Origin: Streptomyces iconiensis
GTDB taxonomy: Bacteria > Actinomycetota > Actinomycetes > Streptomycetales > Streptomycetaceae
DNA: 64,000 nucleotides
Reading direction: 5' to 3'
NCBI RefSeq assembly: GCF_028657195.3
Contig: NZ_JANCPR020000005.1
Span: forward strand, 229,572 to 293,571
Each line of letters opens with the position of its first letter. Position 1 is the first letter of the stretch. This document shows positions 24,935 to 34,802 of the stretch, piece by piece. The position numbers and the translations under genes are program-made. The notes below the pieces were generated by a model. It did not search any database. It was not told where the DNA came from and saw only the letters and a program-made list of their open reading frames with translations.

Positions 24935-27250
24935 TCAGGACCCTCCCATGCCAGGCCCTCCACCGCTCCCCGCACGCAGATGTCCGGCACGCGGATCGCC
25001 GTACGGAGCGACCAGCCGGACCACCTCCCCCGCGTGCACGCCGGCCTCCGCGTCGGCACCCGACCGACGCAGCGCGTGGGCCAGACCGTTGAGTGCGAGC
25101 GCCGTCTGCCAAGGGTCGCCGAGTTCACGGTGAACGGCGGCGGCACGCCGCTGAAAGGCGGCGGCCTCCTCGAAGCGGTGCAGCGCGGCGTAGGTGTTGC
25201 CCGCCCCGTGCCAGGCCCGTGCCTCACGTGAGCGGTCGCCGAGGACGCGGTGGAGGGCGGCGGAACGCTGGTAGGAGACGAGCGCCTCGTCGGCGCGTTC
25301 GGCGGCGAGTTGGGCGGCGCCCAGCTCCAGCAGCCAGAACCCCTCCCACGCCCTGTTGCCGAAGCGCCGCGCGATGTCCACGGCGTGCTGTGCCGACAGG
25401 AGAGCCTCGTGGGTGTGGCCCTGTTCGCGTTGCACGCCGCTCAGCAGGTGCAGGGCGTTGGCCTCGGCACGCTCGTCGCCTCGTGCCCTGTGCTGGGCGA
25501 GGGCCTGTTGCACCAGAGTGAGGGCTTCGGGGAGCCGCCCGGCCTCGTAGGCGACGGTGGCCAGGTTGGTGGTCAGCGTCGGGCCCCAGTGCGGGGAGCC
25601 CGTCTCCTGGAAGAGGTCCAGGGCGCGGGTGAACGTGTCCCGGGCGGCTTGCAGCGAGCGGGCTCGCAGCTGTACGAGGCCGAGTGCGTTGAGCGCGAGT
25701 GCCTCGCCGAGCCGGTCGCCCAGCTCCCGCCGGATGGTGAGCGCCTCCTCGTGATGCCGGGTCGCCTCGGTGAGGCGCTGGGACTGTGCGGCGGCCTTGC
25801 CGAGGCTGCTGAGTACCTCCGCCTCGCCGAACCTGTCGCCTTCCCTGCGCGCTGCGCGCAGTCCGGTCTCGCCCATCGCGAACCATTCCTCGAACGGGTT
25901 GAGACGCGCGTGCACCGGGCGCAACAGGGCGGGGAAGCGCCAGGCGAGGCCGTCCAGGCCGATGTGCTCGGCCGTGCGCGCGGCGTCGAGCAGGTTGACG
26001 CGCTCCTGCTCGTACCAGCGCACGGCCTCTTCGTGGTCGGCGAACGCGAGCGGCTCGACGCCCTCGGGCGGCGGGTCGAGGGGGACCGGCGGTTCATCGG
26101 GTTTGACGCGGCGGCGTGCGGCGTCGCAGGTGTGGAGGTACCAGGACAGGATGCGCAGCAGCGCGGCCTCACGGCCCTCGTACGGCTCCTCGTTCCGTGC
26201 CTGGTCGATGGCGTAGGCGCGCAGGAGGTCGTGGAACTCGAAGCGGTCGGGCGCGGTCTGCGCGAGAAGGTGTGTGCCGACGAGTACGTCCAGCAGACGC
26301 CGGGCGCCCGCCGTGTCGACGCCGGCGAGCGCTGCCGCTGCCGGGGTGCCGAACTCCGACCCGGGGTGCAGCCCGAGCAGGCGGAAGAGCCGGGCGGCAT
26401 CCTCGGGCAGCGCCCGGTAGGACCACGCGAAGACCGTGCGTACGGCCTCGGCCTCCTCGTCGTCGCCGACGGTGAGCGCGTCCCACAGCGCGGACTCGTC
26501 GCGCAGGTCCCTGACGAGGTCGTCGAGGCTCATGTAGGGGTGGGTGGCCGCGCGTTCGGCCGCGATGCGCAGGGCGAGGGGGAGGTGTGCGCACAGCCGC
26601 GCCAGTTCGGTGAGCCGGTCCGCGTCGTCGTACGGCCTGTACTCAGCCGTGATGGTGCGCAGCAGCGCTACCGCCTCCTCCTCGGCGAGCGTGCCGAGCG
26701 TGATCCGCCGTGCACCGTCCCGTACGGCGAGCCCCGACAGCCTGCTGCGGCTGGTCACGATGGCCAGGCAGCCGGCGGCGCCGGGCAGCAGGGGCCGTAC
26801 CTGGGCGACGGTCGCCGCGTTGTCGAGGACGACGAGCATGCGCCGTTCGGCCAGCAGTGAGCGGTACAGCGCGGCCCGGGACTCCGCGTCGGCGGGGATC
26901 GCGGTGGCGGGGACGCCGAGGGCGCGCAGGAAATGGGAGAGCGCCTCCTGCGCGGTGACGGGCGCCCCCGGGTCGTAACCGCGCAGGTTCACATACAGCT
27001 GTCCGTCGGGGAAACGGGCACGGGTCAGGTGTGCCCAGCGCAGCGCGAGGGAGGTCTTGCCGGCGCCCGCCGTCCCCGCGATGAGGCAGACGCACACGAG
27101 GAGGGGTTCGGCTTCGTCGTCGGTCAGTACGGCGTCGAGGCGCTGGATCTCCTCGCTCCGGTTGACGAATCCCCTTACGTCGCCCGGGAGTTGGCGTGGG
27201 GTGGGGGGCCCGCTGCGGTGTGCGGAGGGCGGCGCGGTGTGGAAGTGCAC
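24935..27250 (-). CDS. NB-ARC/TPR STAND-type ATPase (AfsR-like core, no DNA-binding domain)
   Basis: A 771-residue signal-transduction NTPase. Walker A GTAGAGKTS is at residues 59-67, Walker B LVVLDN at 139-144, and TSRSRL at 166-171. The winged-helix part contains FHDLLRAYA. Tetratricopeptide repeats fill residues 450-760 (ALALNALGLVQLRARSLQAA, WQTALALNGLAHAL). The SARP DNA-binding domain of AfsR is absent, and no effector domain is visible. GTG at 27250 is the first canonical start, yet the reading frame stays open 51 codons upstream. The 17 codons just before it encode LSGSAGDVVQARDVSGG, which leads into VHFH, a signature often seen at the N-terminus of this protein type. The true start may therefore be a non-standard codon. 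It is third in a unit with the DUF6879 and small-protein genes. Confidence 0.85.
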   Translation of the reverse strand: MHFHTAPPSAHRSGPPTPRQLPGDVRGFVNRSEEIQRLDAVLTDDEAEPLLVCVCLIAGTAGAGKTSLALRWAHLTRARFPDGQLYVNLRGYDPGAPVTAQEALSHFLRALGVPATAIPADAESRAALYRSLLAERRMLVVLDNAATVAQVRPLLPGAAGCLAIVTSRSRLSGLAVRDGARRITLGTLAEEEAVALLRTITAEYRPYDDADRLTELARLCAHLPLALRIAAERAATHPYMSLDDLVRDLRDESALWDALTVGDDEEAEAVRTVFAWSYRALPEDAARLFRLLGLHPGSEFGTPAAAALAGVDTAGARRLLDVLVGTHLLAQTAPDRFEFHDLLRAYAIDQARNEEPYEGREAALLRILSWYLHTCDAARRRVKPDEPPVPLDPPPEGVEPLAFADHEEAVRWYEQERVNLLDAARTAEHIGLDGLAWRFPALLRPVHARLNPFEEWFAMGETGLRAARREGDRFGEAEVLSSLGKAAAQSQRLTEATRHHEEALTIRRELGDRLGEALALNALGLVQLRARSLQAARDTFTRALDLFQETGSPHWGPTLTTNLATVAYEAGRLPEALTLVQQALAQHRARGDERAEANALHLLSGVQREQGHTHEALLSAQHAVDIARRFGNRAWEGFWLLELGAAQLAAERADEALVSYQRSAALHRVLGDRSREARAWHGAGNTYAALHRFEEAAAFQRRAAAVHRELGDPWQTALALNGLAHALRRSGADAEAGVHAGEVVRLVAPYGDPRAGHLRAGSGGGPGMGGS

Positions 27251-27374
27251 GCCGCCGCTGACGTCGCGTGCCTGGACGACGTCTCCCGCCGAGCCGGACA
27301 GGTGAGGGCCCGCACCCCGAGGACCGCCGGGTTCCTTGGGGTGCCCTTCTCCGCTCCTGTCCTCGTTGATCGCT

Positions 27375-28007
27375 CTACTCCGGTTGTGAGCAGGGGAGAC
27401 CGGTCAGATCCGGTACTTCGCGGGCGCAATAGGATTCCAGTTCCTCGCCTCTCTCGTAGAGTTCGCCGATGAACTCCTCCCAGCGGGTGACGGCGGCGGA
27501 ATCGGTGACTCTCACGGCGCCTTCGAGAATTCCCCCGGCGTCGTAGAGGATCTGGTAGAGGGTGTGTCCTGCGAGGGTGACGATTTCCGGAAGTGGTTCT
27601 TCCGATTCCGTTGTGGCGAGGTGTTCTGGGCTCACCACGCGGATTCCTCCCAGGAGTTCGGCACGTACGCGCAGCGAGTTCAGCTCCCACCGCAGATATG
27701 GCGTGAGGGGTTTTTCCACGACGCGTACCCGGAAGAAATGGGACCTGTGCCGTTCCGATGTACGTCCCAGTTCGGTCAGGCCGTCGCGGGACCGCTCGAT
27801 GAGGCGCGAGGCGGTGACCAGATCGCCTCGGGAGAAAGCCTGCCAGCTGGCGTTGGACGGCTCCTGGAAGGTCTGCCTGCGCTCCAGCTTCCAGCAGTCC
27901 CGGCCGTCGACCGACCAGCGCAGGTCACGGAAGTCCTGTCGGTACGCGTGGGAGGAGAGGTGTTCGCCTCGGGAGATGTCGAGGCCGGGATGCTCAAGAC
28001 GAAGCAT
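27375..28007 (-). CDS. DUF6879 family protein
   Basis: A 210-residue protein of a family common in Streptomyces but without known function. The typical core is visible: KLERRQTFQEPSNASWQAF, VRVVEKPLTPYLRWELNSL, LYQILYDAGGILEGAVRVTD and FIGELYERGEELESY. There is no catalytic motif, membrane helix or signal peptide, so it is cytosolic. DUF6879 genes are often found near helix-turn-helix/DUF397 regulators; here it sits between a small acidic protein gene (14-bp overlap) and a STAND ATPase gene. GC content is lower than in the surrounding genes, which may indicate transfer. Confidence 0.78.
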   Translation of the reverse strand: MLRLEHPGLDISRGEHLSSHAYRQDFRDLRWSVDGRDCWKLERRQTFQEPSNASWQAFSRGDLVTASRLIERSRDGLTELGRTSERHRSHFFRVRVVEKPLTPYLRWELNSLRVRAELLGGIRVVSPEHLATTESEEPLPEIVTLAGHTLYQILYDAGGILEGAVRVTDSAAVTRWEEFIGELYERGEELESYCAREVPDLTGLPCSQPE

Positions 28008-28293
28008 CAGGGATGTCCGGTTTCGCCGCGCTCAGAGTGTTGCCGGGAATGACGACCAGCCGCTCGCCCTCTGCGATGTGGGCGTCAGCGGGCAGGCGGG
28101 ACCTGTAGGCAGAGGTGAGATCGCGCCCGATGACGGCTATGTCGCCGTTGTCGAGCTGCCAGATATCAGGACAGGTGTCGTCGTCATTCGTGTTCCCGAG
28201 TTCGCGCGGGGATTTCCCTAATCGTCGAACGATCGTCGCGGACGGGTCCGCTTCCCAATGGGGTTCCCTGGGGGAGTCCACAGAAGGGTCCAT
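27994..28293 (-). CDS. Small acidic protein encoded with DUF6879
   Basis: A 99-residue hydrophilic protein. The ATG at 28293 has a GAGGAAC ribosome site. Recognisable parts are EADPSATIVRRLGKSPREL, then CPDIWQLDNGDIAVIGRDLT and IAEGERLVVIPGNTL. A DNGDIAVIG-like segment is commonly seen in small partners of DUF6879 proteins, as I recall it. One TTA codon (28221-28219, leucine of RRLGK) makes translation likely to depend on bldA. Its 3' end overlaps the DUF6879 start by 14 bp, so the two are coupled. Function is unknown. Confidence 0.75.
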   Translation of the reverse strand: MDPSVDSPREPHWEADPSATIVRRLGKSPRELGNTNDDDTCPDIWQLDNGDIAVIGRDLTSAYRSRLPADAHIAEGERLVVIPGNTLSAAKPDIPDASS

Positions 28294-28477
28294 CGTTGTT
28301 CCTCCGTCACGGGCGTGTGTGAAGCGGAGTTGTCGGTGACAGAGTGTACGAGCCACCCTCACCGACCGCAATGGGACGGGAACGGCGCTGGGGCCACAGG
28401 TGTTCCCCGTGGCCCCAGTTCCGCATGGGAGTTCTGCAAGGGTGTTGCGGTACGGCCCGAATAACCGCTTCAGACGG

Positions 28478-30295
<1,818 letters not shown>

Positions 30296-30398
30296 CTACG
30301 CCGGCATTACCCGGTAACAGGTTCGGCGGTCGGCGCAGCCGTTTCCGTGGGGTCCACGGACATCAGCGCCCTCTCAGCCCCGTGCTCGGAGCTCCCGC
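30296..30398 (-). promoter_or_regulatory. TPP riboswitch (THI box)
   Basis: On the minus strand the leader contains the THI-box hallmarks in order: GGGAGCTCCGAGCACGGGGC running into CTGAGAGGG, then GACCGCCGAACCTGTTACC, then CCGGGTAATGCCGGCGTAGG. The element ends about 13 nt before the thiC ATG, with the ribosome site inside or touching its last helix. That favours control of translation initiation, as usual in actinobacteria. Confidence 0.95.
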
Positions 30399-30479
30399 GA
30401 TGTGCAAAGGCGTCTCTACGCTAACGGCACAACGCGCGTGCTGAACACCCCGCCTGGACGTTCTTGCGATGATCGGTCG

Positions 30480-31994
30480 GTGACCCAATCCCATTCGCAC
30501 GGCCACAGCCACAGCCACGGTCCCCCCGCACCCGTCTCCCGGCACCTGCGCAAGGTGATCGGCGCCGTGCTGATCCCGTTCGCCGTCGCGGTGCTGGCCG
30601 GACTGGTCACGCTGTGGCCGGGAGGTGCGCCGGGGCATCCGCACGACCACTCGGGCGTCGGCTTCGACCGGCCCACGTACCCGGCGAAGGTGACGCAGCT
30701 GACCGAGGTGGACTGCGAGGACGTCAACGTACGACAGCCCTCGCAGTCCGGCGGCTCCGGCGGCGCGGGTGGCGCGGGCGGTGGCGCGGGCGGTCAGGCT
30801 CCCGGCGGCGAACAGGGGGGCCAGGGCGGGCAGGGCGCCTCCGGAGGCGCCGACGGCTGCCGTAAGGCGACCGTGGAGGTCACCAAGGGCAGGGACGACG
30901 GCCACCGCTTCACCGAGGTCGTCACGCCGGACGCCACGCGGAAGTTCACCGTGGGTCAGAAGGTCGTCGTCGCGTACGCCGAGAAGGCGCCACGCGAGCT
31001 GCAGTACAGCGTCATCGACGCGAACCGCGACGTGCCCATGGTGCTGCTCGCCGTGATCTTCGCACTCGTGGTGGTGCTGGTGGGCCGGCTGCGCGGAGTG
31101 CTGGCACTGGTGGGGCTCGTGGTGAGCTTCGCCGTGCTGACGCTGTTTATCCTGCCCGCGATACTTCAGGGTTCGAACCCGCTGGTGGTGGCGGTGGTCG
31201 GAGGCAGCGCCATCATGCTGGCGACGCTCTATCTGTGCCACGGGCTGTCGGCGCGTACGTCCGTCGCGGTGCTGGGCACGCTGATCTCGCTGCTGCTGAT
31301 CGGGCTGCTGGGCTCCCTGTTCATCGGCTGGGCGCAGCTGACGGGCAACACGGACGACCAGACGGGCCTGGTGCACGGGCTGTACCCGAACATCGAGATC
31401 CAGGGCCTGCTGCTGGCCGGGGTCCTGATCGGCTCGCTCGGCGTGCTCGACGATGTGACGGTGACCCAGACGTCCGCCGTGTGGGAGCTGAAGGAGGCGG
31501 ATCCGACGGCGGGTTGGCGCAAGCTCTACCGTTCCGCGATGCGCATCGGCCGCGATCACATCGCGTCGGTGGTCAACACGCTGGTACTGGCCTACGCGGG
31601 CGCCGCGCTGCCCCTGCTGCTGCTGTTCTCGATCGCGCGCAGCGATGTGTCGATGGTGGCCACCAGCGAGGTGGTCTCCGAGGAGATCGTACGGACGCTC
31701 GTGGGTTCGATCGGACTGGTGGCCTCGGTCCCCGTGACGACGCTGCTGGCGGCCCTGGTGGTCTCGGCCGACCGGAGGCGGGCGCCCGCCGCGGGCCCCG
31801 GTGCCGGGGAGCACACGGGCCCTGTGCCGTCCGTGCCCGTACCGGGGGCCCCGCGGGGCGACCAGGCGCAGGGCGTGCCCGGGGCGCCGGGAGTCCCCGG
31901 CCCCTCCGTGCCACGCCCGGGCACGCTCGACGAGGTGGCGCCGGGGCGTGCTCCGCTCACCAGTCGCCGCGGGAAGAGGAGGAAGCCGAAGTGA
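30480..31994 (+). CDS. YibE/F-like membrane protein
   Basis: A 504-residue multi-pass protein of the YibE/F family. A histidine-rich leader SHSHGHSHSHG precedes the first membrane helix (residues 30-48). An extracytoplasmic part then contains a glycine-rich spacer (GGAGGAGGGAGG region). Seven or eight helices follow between residues 185 and 440, with family sequence such as LAGVLIGSLGVLDDVTVTQ and IGRDHIASVVNTLVLAY. The tail of 60 residues is Pro/Gly rich. GTG at 30480 starts it; a 4-codon mini-ORF ATG ATC GGT CGG TGA (30469) overlaps this start. Function is unknown; the histidine cluster suggests metal binding. Confidence 0.85.
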   Translation: MTQSHSHGHSHSHGPPAPVSRHLRKVIGAVLIPFAVAVLAGLVTLWPGGAPGHPHDHSGVGFDRPTYPAKVTQLTEVDCEDVNVRQPSQSGGSGGAGGAGGGAGGQAPGGEQGGQGGQGASGGADGCRKATVEVTKGRDDGHRFTEVVTPDATRKFTVGQKVVVAYAEKAPRELQYSVIDANRDVPMVLLAVIFALVVVLVGRLRGVLALVGLVVSFAVLTLFILPAILQGSNPLVVAVVGGSAIMLATLYLCHGLSARTSVAVLGTLISLLLIGLLGSLFIGWAQLTGNTDDQTGLVHGLYPNIEIQGLLLAGVLIGSLGVLDDVTVTQTSAVWELKEADPTAGWRKLYRSAMRIGRDHIASVVNTLVLAYAGAALPLLLLFSIARSDVSMVATSEVVSEEIVRTLVGSIGLVASVPVTTLLAALVVSADRRRAPAAGPGAGEHTGPVPSVPVPGAPRGDQAQGVPGAPGVPGPSVPRPGTLDEVAPGRAPLTSRRGKRRKPK

Positions 31995-32178
31995 AGCGCC
32001 GTACGAGGTAGATGACACCGCCGACGAGCGCGACAAAGAGAAGGATCTTGAACAGTACGCCGATGAGGAAACCGACCACGCTGGCGATCAGGCCGCCGAA
32101 GACGACCAGTGCGATCACGGGTATGGCGATCCACTTGATCCACCAGGGAAGGCCGGAGAGTGTGCCCTTCGCGTCCAT
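31957..32178 (-). CDS. DUF5326-like small membrane protein
   Basis: A 73-residue protein with two adjoining membrane segments (LPWWIKWIAIPVIALVVFGG and a second ending VALVGGVIYLVRRF) and a SSSSRGDW tail. This is the pattern of the Streptomyces DUF5326 family. The ATG at 32178 is followed at once by the conserved start, whereas the longer frame is not membrane-like. Its 3' end overlaps that of YibE/F by 38 bp, tail to tail. Function is unknown. Confidence 0.82.
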   Translation of the reverse strand: MDAKGTLSGLPWWIKWIAIPVIALVVFGGLIASVVGFLIGVLFKILLFVALVGGVIYLVRRFTSASSSSRGDW

Positions 32179-32466
32179 GACGTGTGCTCCGTTCTGGGAA
32201 CGTCGTGGACGCTCCCGGCTGTTCGCGGGTGATGTCGTGATGCCGCCTTCTGACCTCGATGTTAGGCGGCGGGGCAAGCCGGCGGGGCGCCCGCAGCCCG
32301 GGTCCTCCCCTGAACCCGACCCCTACGGAACCCTGAAACGGCGCCCCGAGAGCGGCACCCCGGGGCTGGAGGGCTGCACTCCCCGGAGCCTGGGCCGGGG
32401 GGCGGGACCTGGGCAGCCGGGCCCGCACTCCTGGCGCCCGCACTCCCGCCGCCCGCCGCGGTGGCT

Positions 32467-32784
32467 TCAGCTCTCCGGTGGCGAGAAGACGACCAGGACG
32501 CGCAGGTCCTCCGAGATGTGGTGGAACTTGTGTGCCACCCCCGCCGGTACGTACACGACGCTCCCCCGCGCGACCGGCTCGGTCTCCTCGCCCACGGTGA
32601 CCGAGGCGCGCCCGCTGACGACGAAGTACACCTCGTCCTGCCCGTGCGGCTGCTGGCGGTCGGCGGCGCCGCGGTCGAGCGCGTAGAGGCCGACGGACAT
32701 GTTCCGCTCGCGCAGGAACGTCAGATACGCGCCGTCGTTGACGGCCCTCTCGGCTTCGAGGTCCTCCAACTTGAACGCCTTCAC
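32467..32784 (-). CDS. Cupin-domain protein
   Basis: A 105-residue single-cupin protein starting with GTG at 32784. The cupin motifs are QQPHGQDEVYFVVSGRASV (metal ligands H, E) and VPAGVAHKFHHISEDL (H). It likely binds one divalent metal; the ligand or reaction is unknown. A longer reading frame upstream runs into the divergent holin-like gene and is not supported. Confidence 0.83.
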   Translation of the reverse strand: MKAFKLEDLEAERAVNDGAYLTFLRERNMSVGLYALDRGAADRQQPHGQDEVYFVVSGRASVTVGEETEPVARGSVVYVPAGVAHKFHHISEDLRVLVVFSPPES

Positions 32785-32844
32785 CGCTGCCCCACTCCCC
32801 GCACCCCTTGAGACTTCTGAGCCGGCTTCTGTAACGATCTCAGC

Positions 32845-33222
32845 ATGACGAATTTCCTCATCAAGACGCTGGCCAACGCCGCGGCGCTCGCCGTGGCCAC
32901 ATGGCTGCTCAGCGATATCTCGCTGACCGGCGGCGACGGTGGCAACAAGACCCTGACCCTGATCCTCGTCGCCCTGATCTTCGGCGTCGTGAACTTCGTG
33001 GTCAAGCCGATCGTCAAGCTGTTCTCGCTGCCCCTGCTGGTCCTCACGCTGGGCCTGTTCACGCTGGTGATCAACGCGCTGATGCTCCTGCTGACCTCGT
33101 GGCTGGCGGACAAGTTCGACCTGAACTTCCACGTGGACGGCTTCGGCACCGCGCTGCTCGGCGGCCTGATCATCTCGATCGTGTCCTGGGCGCTGCACAT
33201 GGTGCTCCCGGACAAGGACTGA
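32845..33222 (+). CDS. Phage-holin-family (4-TMS) membrane protein
   Basis: A 125-residue protein with four hydrophobic helices and the family pattern NFLIKTLANAAALAVATWLL, FGVVNFVVKPIVKLFSLPL and LGLFTLVINALMLLLTSWLA. Despite the family name, these chromosomal proteins occur outside prophages and are of unknown function. Its stop overlaps the next start (TGATG), so it leads the phosphatase-kinase operon. Confidence 0.88.
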   Translation: MTNFLIKTLANAAALAVATWLLSDISLTGGDGGNKTLTLILVALIFGVVNFVVKPIVKLFSLPLLVLTLGLFTLVINALMLLLTSWLADKFDLNFHVDGFGTALLGGLIISIVSWALHMVLPDKD

Positions 33223-33785
33223 TGACGGCCCCGCCCGACATGAACCCGGAGAAGGAAGGACCGGAGAAGGAAGGACGGGAGAAGGAAGAGATGTACCGCG
33301 TCTGTTTCGTGTGCACAGGCAACATCTGCCGCTCCCCCATGGCCGAGGCCGTCTTCCGCGCGAAGGTGCGCGACGCCGGGCTCGACGGGCTGGTGGAGGT
33401 CGGCAGCGCGGGAACGGGGAGCTGGCACCTGGGCGACCCGGCCGACCCGCGTACGAACGCCGTACTGGAGGACGCGGGTTACGAACTCGCCCACGTGGCG
33501 CGGCTGTTCGAGCCTGACTGGTTCGACACGTACGACCTGGTGGTCGCCCTCGACGAGGGCCATGAGACGGAGCTGACCGCCCTGGCCCGGCACAGCACCG
33601 AGGCCGCGAAGGTGCGGCTGCTACGCTCCTACGACCCCGCGGCTGACCAGGGCGACCTCGGGGTGCCCGACCCGTACTACGGCGGAGCGAACGGCTTCGA
33701 TGTGTGCCTGGCCATGGTGGAGGCGGCCGTTCCGGGACTGCTGGACGAGGTCACGCAGGCCGTCGAGGTGCGGGAGGCCCGCTGA
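33222..33785 (+). CDS. Low-molecular-weight phosphotyrosine phosphatase-like
   Basis: 187 residues from the ATG that overlaps the previous stop; the conserved domain starts at MYRVCFVCTGNICRSPMAE (33291), where a strong GAAGGAAGAG precedes another ATG. Either start is possible. The P-loop CX5RS (CTGNICRS) holds the catalytic cysteine, and DPYYGG carries the acid aspartate. The 23-residue N-terminal extension is an EKEG repeat. It overlaps the kinase gene by the ATGA pattern. LMW-PTP-A enzymes have been shown to remove phosphate from protein-bound ribulosamine/erythrulosamine 5-phosphates, and linkage to a fructosamine-3-kinase homologue supports such a role here. Confidence 0.9.
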   Translation: MTAPPDMNPEKEGPEKEGREKEEMYRVCFVCTGNICRSPMAEAVFRAKVRDAGLDGLVEVGSAGTGSWHLGDPADPRTNAVLEDAGYELAHVARLFEPDWFDTYDLVVALDEGHETELTALARHSTEAAKVRLLRSYDPAADQGDLGVPDPYYGGANGFDVCLAMVEAAVPGLLDEVTQAVEVREAR

Positions 33786-34771
33786 TGTCCGCACACTCGG
33801 GGCCCGGAAGGCACGGGCGGCCGGCACCGGGAGGGCAGCCCGCGCAGGACGGGCCGCCCGGCCCCGTGGCCCGCGCGGGCGCACTGCTCGCGCGGGCCGT
33901 CGTCTCCGCCACCCCGGTCGGCGGCGGCTCGATCTGCGACGCGTACCACGTGGGCCTGGACGACGGCTCAGCCGCTTTCGTCAAAACGCTGGACAGTGCT
34001 CCGTCCGACTTCTTCGCCGCCGAGGCGGCCGGTCTCGCACGGCTGCGCGAGACCGGGGCCGTCGCGGTGCCCGAGGTGTACGGCGCCGGGCGCGATGTGC
34101 TGGTGCTGGAATGGGTGGAGCCGGGCGTTCCCGACGCCGCGCAGGCCGAGCGCCTCGGCCGTGACCTGGCGGCGCTGCACGCGTCGCCCGCACCGTCCTA
34201 CGGCACCCCGGGCGAGCCCTGCTATCTGGGCCCGCTCCCGCTGACCTCACCGGCGGAGCCCGTCACGGATCCGGCCGCATGGCCGGTGTTTCACGTGGAA
34301 CACCGGCTGCTGCCCCTGCTGCGCGCCGCCGTGGACAGCTCCCGTATCGCGGCCCCGGACGCGCGCGCCGTCGAGACGCTGTGCGCCCGCCTGGCCGAGG
34401 GCGGCGCGGCGGCCGAGGCCGTGGCCGGCCCGCAGCAGCCGCCCGCCGTCATCCACGGCGACCTGTGGTCCGGCAATGTGCACTGGGCGGCAGGGGACAC
34501 CTCCGGGACGGGATCAGGGGCAGGCCGCGCCCGGCTCATCGACCCGGCAGCGCAGGGCGGCCACCCCGAGACGGACCTGGCGCTGCTCGACCTGTTCGGC
34601 ACCCCGCAACTGCCCCGGCTGCTCGCCGCCTACGAGGAGGTGCGCCCTGTGCCAGGCAGGGCGGCGCGTGTACCGCTCCACCAGTTGCAGCACCTGCTGG
34701 CGCATGCCGTCCTCTTCGGCGGCGGTTACGGTGCTCAAAGCGGCGCCGCAGCCCGCGCGGCGCTGGCCTGA
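33785..34771 (+). CDS. Fructosamine-3-kinase family protein
   Basis: A 328-residue kinase-like protein. FVKTLDSAPSDFFAAEAAGL gives the ATP-anchoring lysine and glutamate. VIHGDLWSGNVHW is the catalytic loop (HGDxxxxN), and LIDPAAQGGHPETDLALLDL is the metal-binding segment. Bacterial members phosphorylate protein-bound ribulosamines or erythrulosamines, which destabilises glycation adducts. The start overlaps the phosphatase stop, so the two are coupled. The N-terminal 25 residues are Gly/Pro rich and unlike the family. Confidence 0.9.
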   Translation: MSAHSGPGRHGRPAPGGQPAQDGPPGPVARAGALLARAVVSATPVGGGSICDAYHVGLDDGSAAFVKTLDSAPSDFFAAEAAGLARLRETGAVAVPEVYGAGRDVLVLEWVEPGVPDAAQAERLGRDLAALHASPAPSYGTPGEPCYLGPLPLTSPAEPVTDPAAWPVFHVEHRLLPLLRAAVDSSRIAAPDARAVETLCARLAEGGAAAEAVAGPQQPPAVIHGDLWSGNVHWAAGDTSGTGSGAGRARLIDPAAQGGHPETDLALLDLFGTPQLPRLLAAYEEVRPVPGRAARVPLHQLQHLLAHAVLFGGGYGAQSGAAARAALA

Positions 34772-34802
34772 ACCCCCGTCCGACCAGCAGAAAGGGCCCT
34801 CC

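Noticed and set aside
24935..27250. AfsR/SARP regulator
   Set aside because: The NB-ARC/TPR part matches AfsR, but the N-terminal SARP DNA-binding and BTAD domains are missing, so it should not be called a SARP.
32845..33222. Prophage remnant because of a phage-holin family protein
   Set aside because: No other phage gene is nearby; these 4-TMS proteins are common in actinobacterial chromosomes outside phages.
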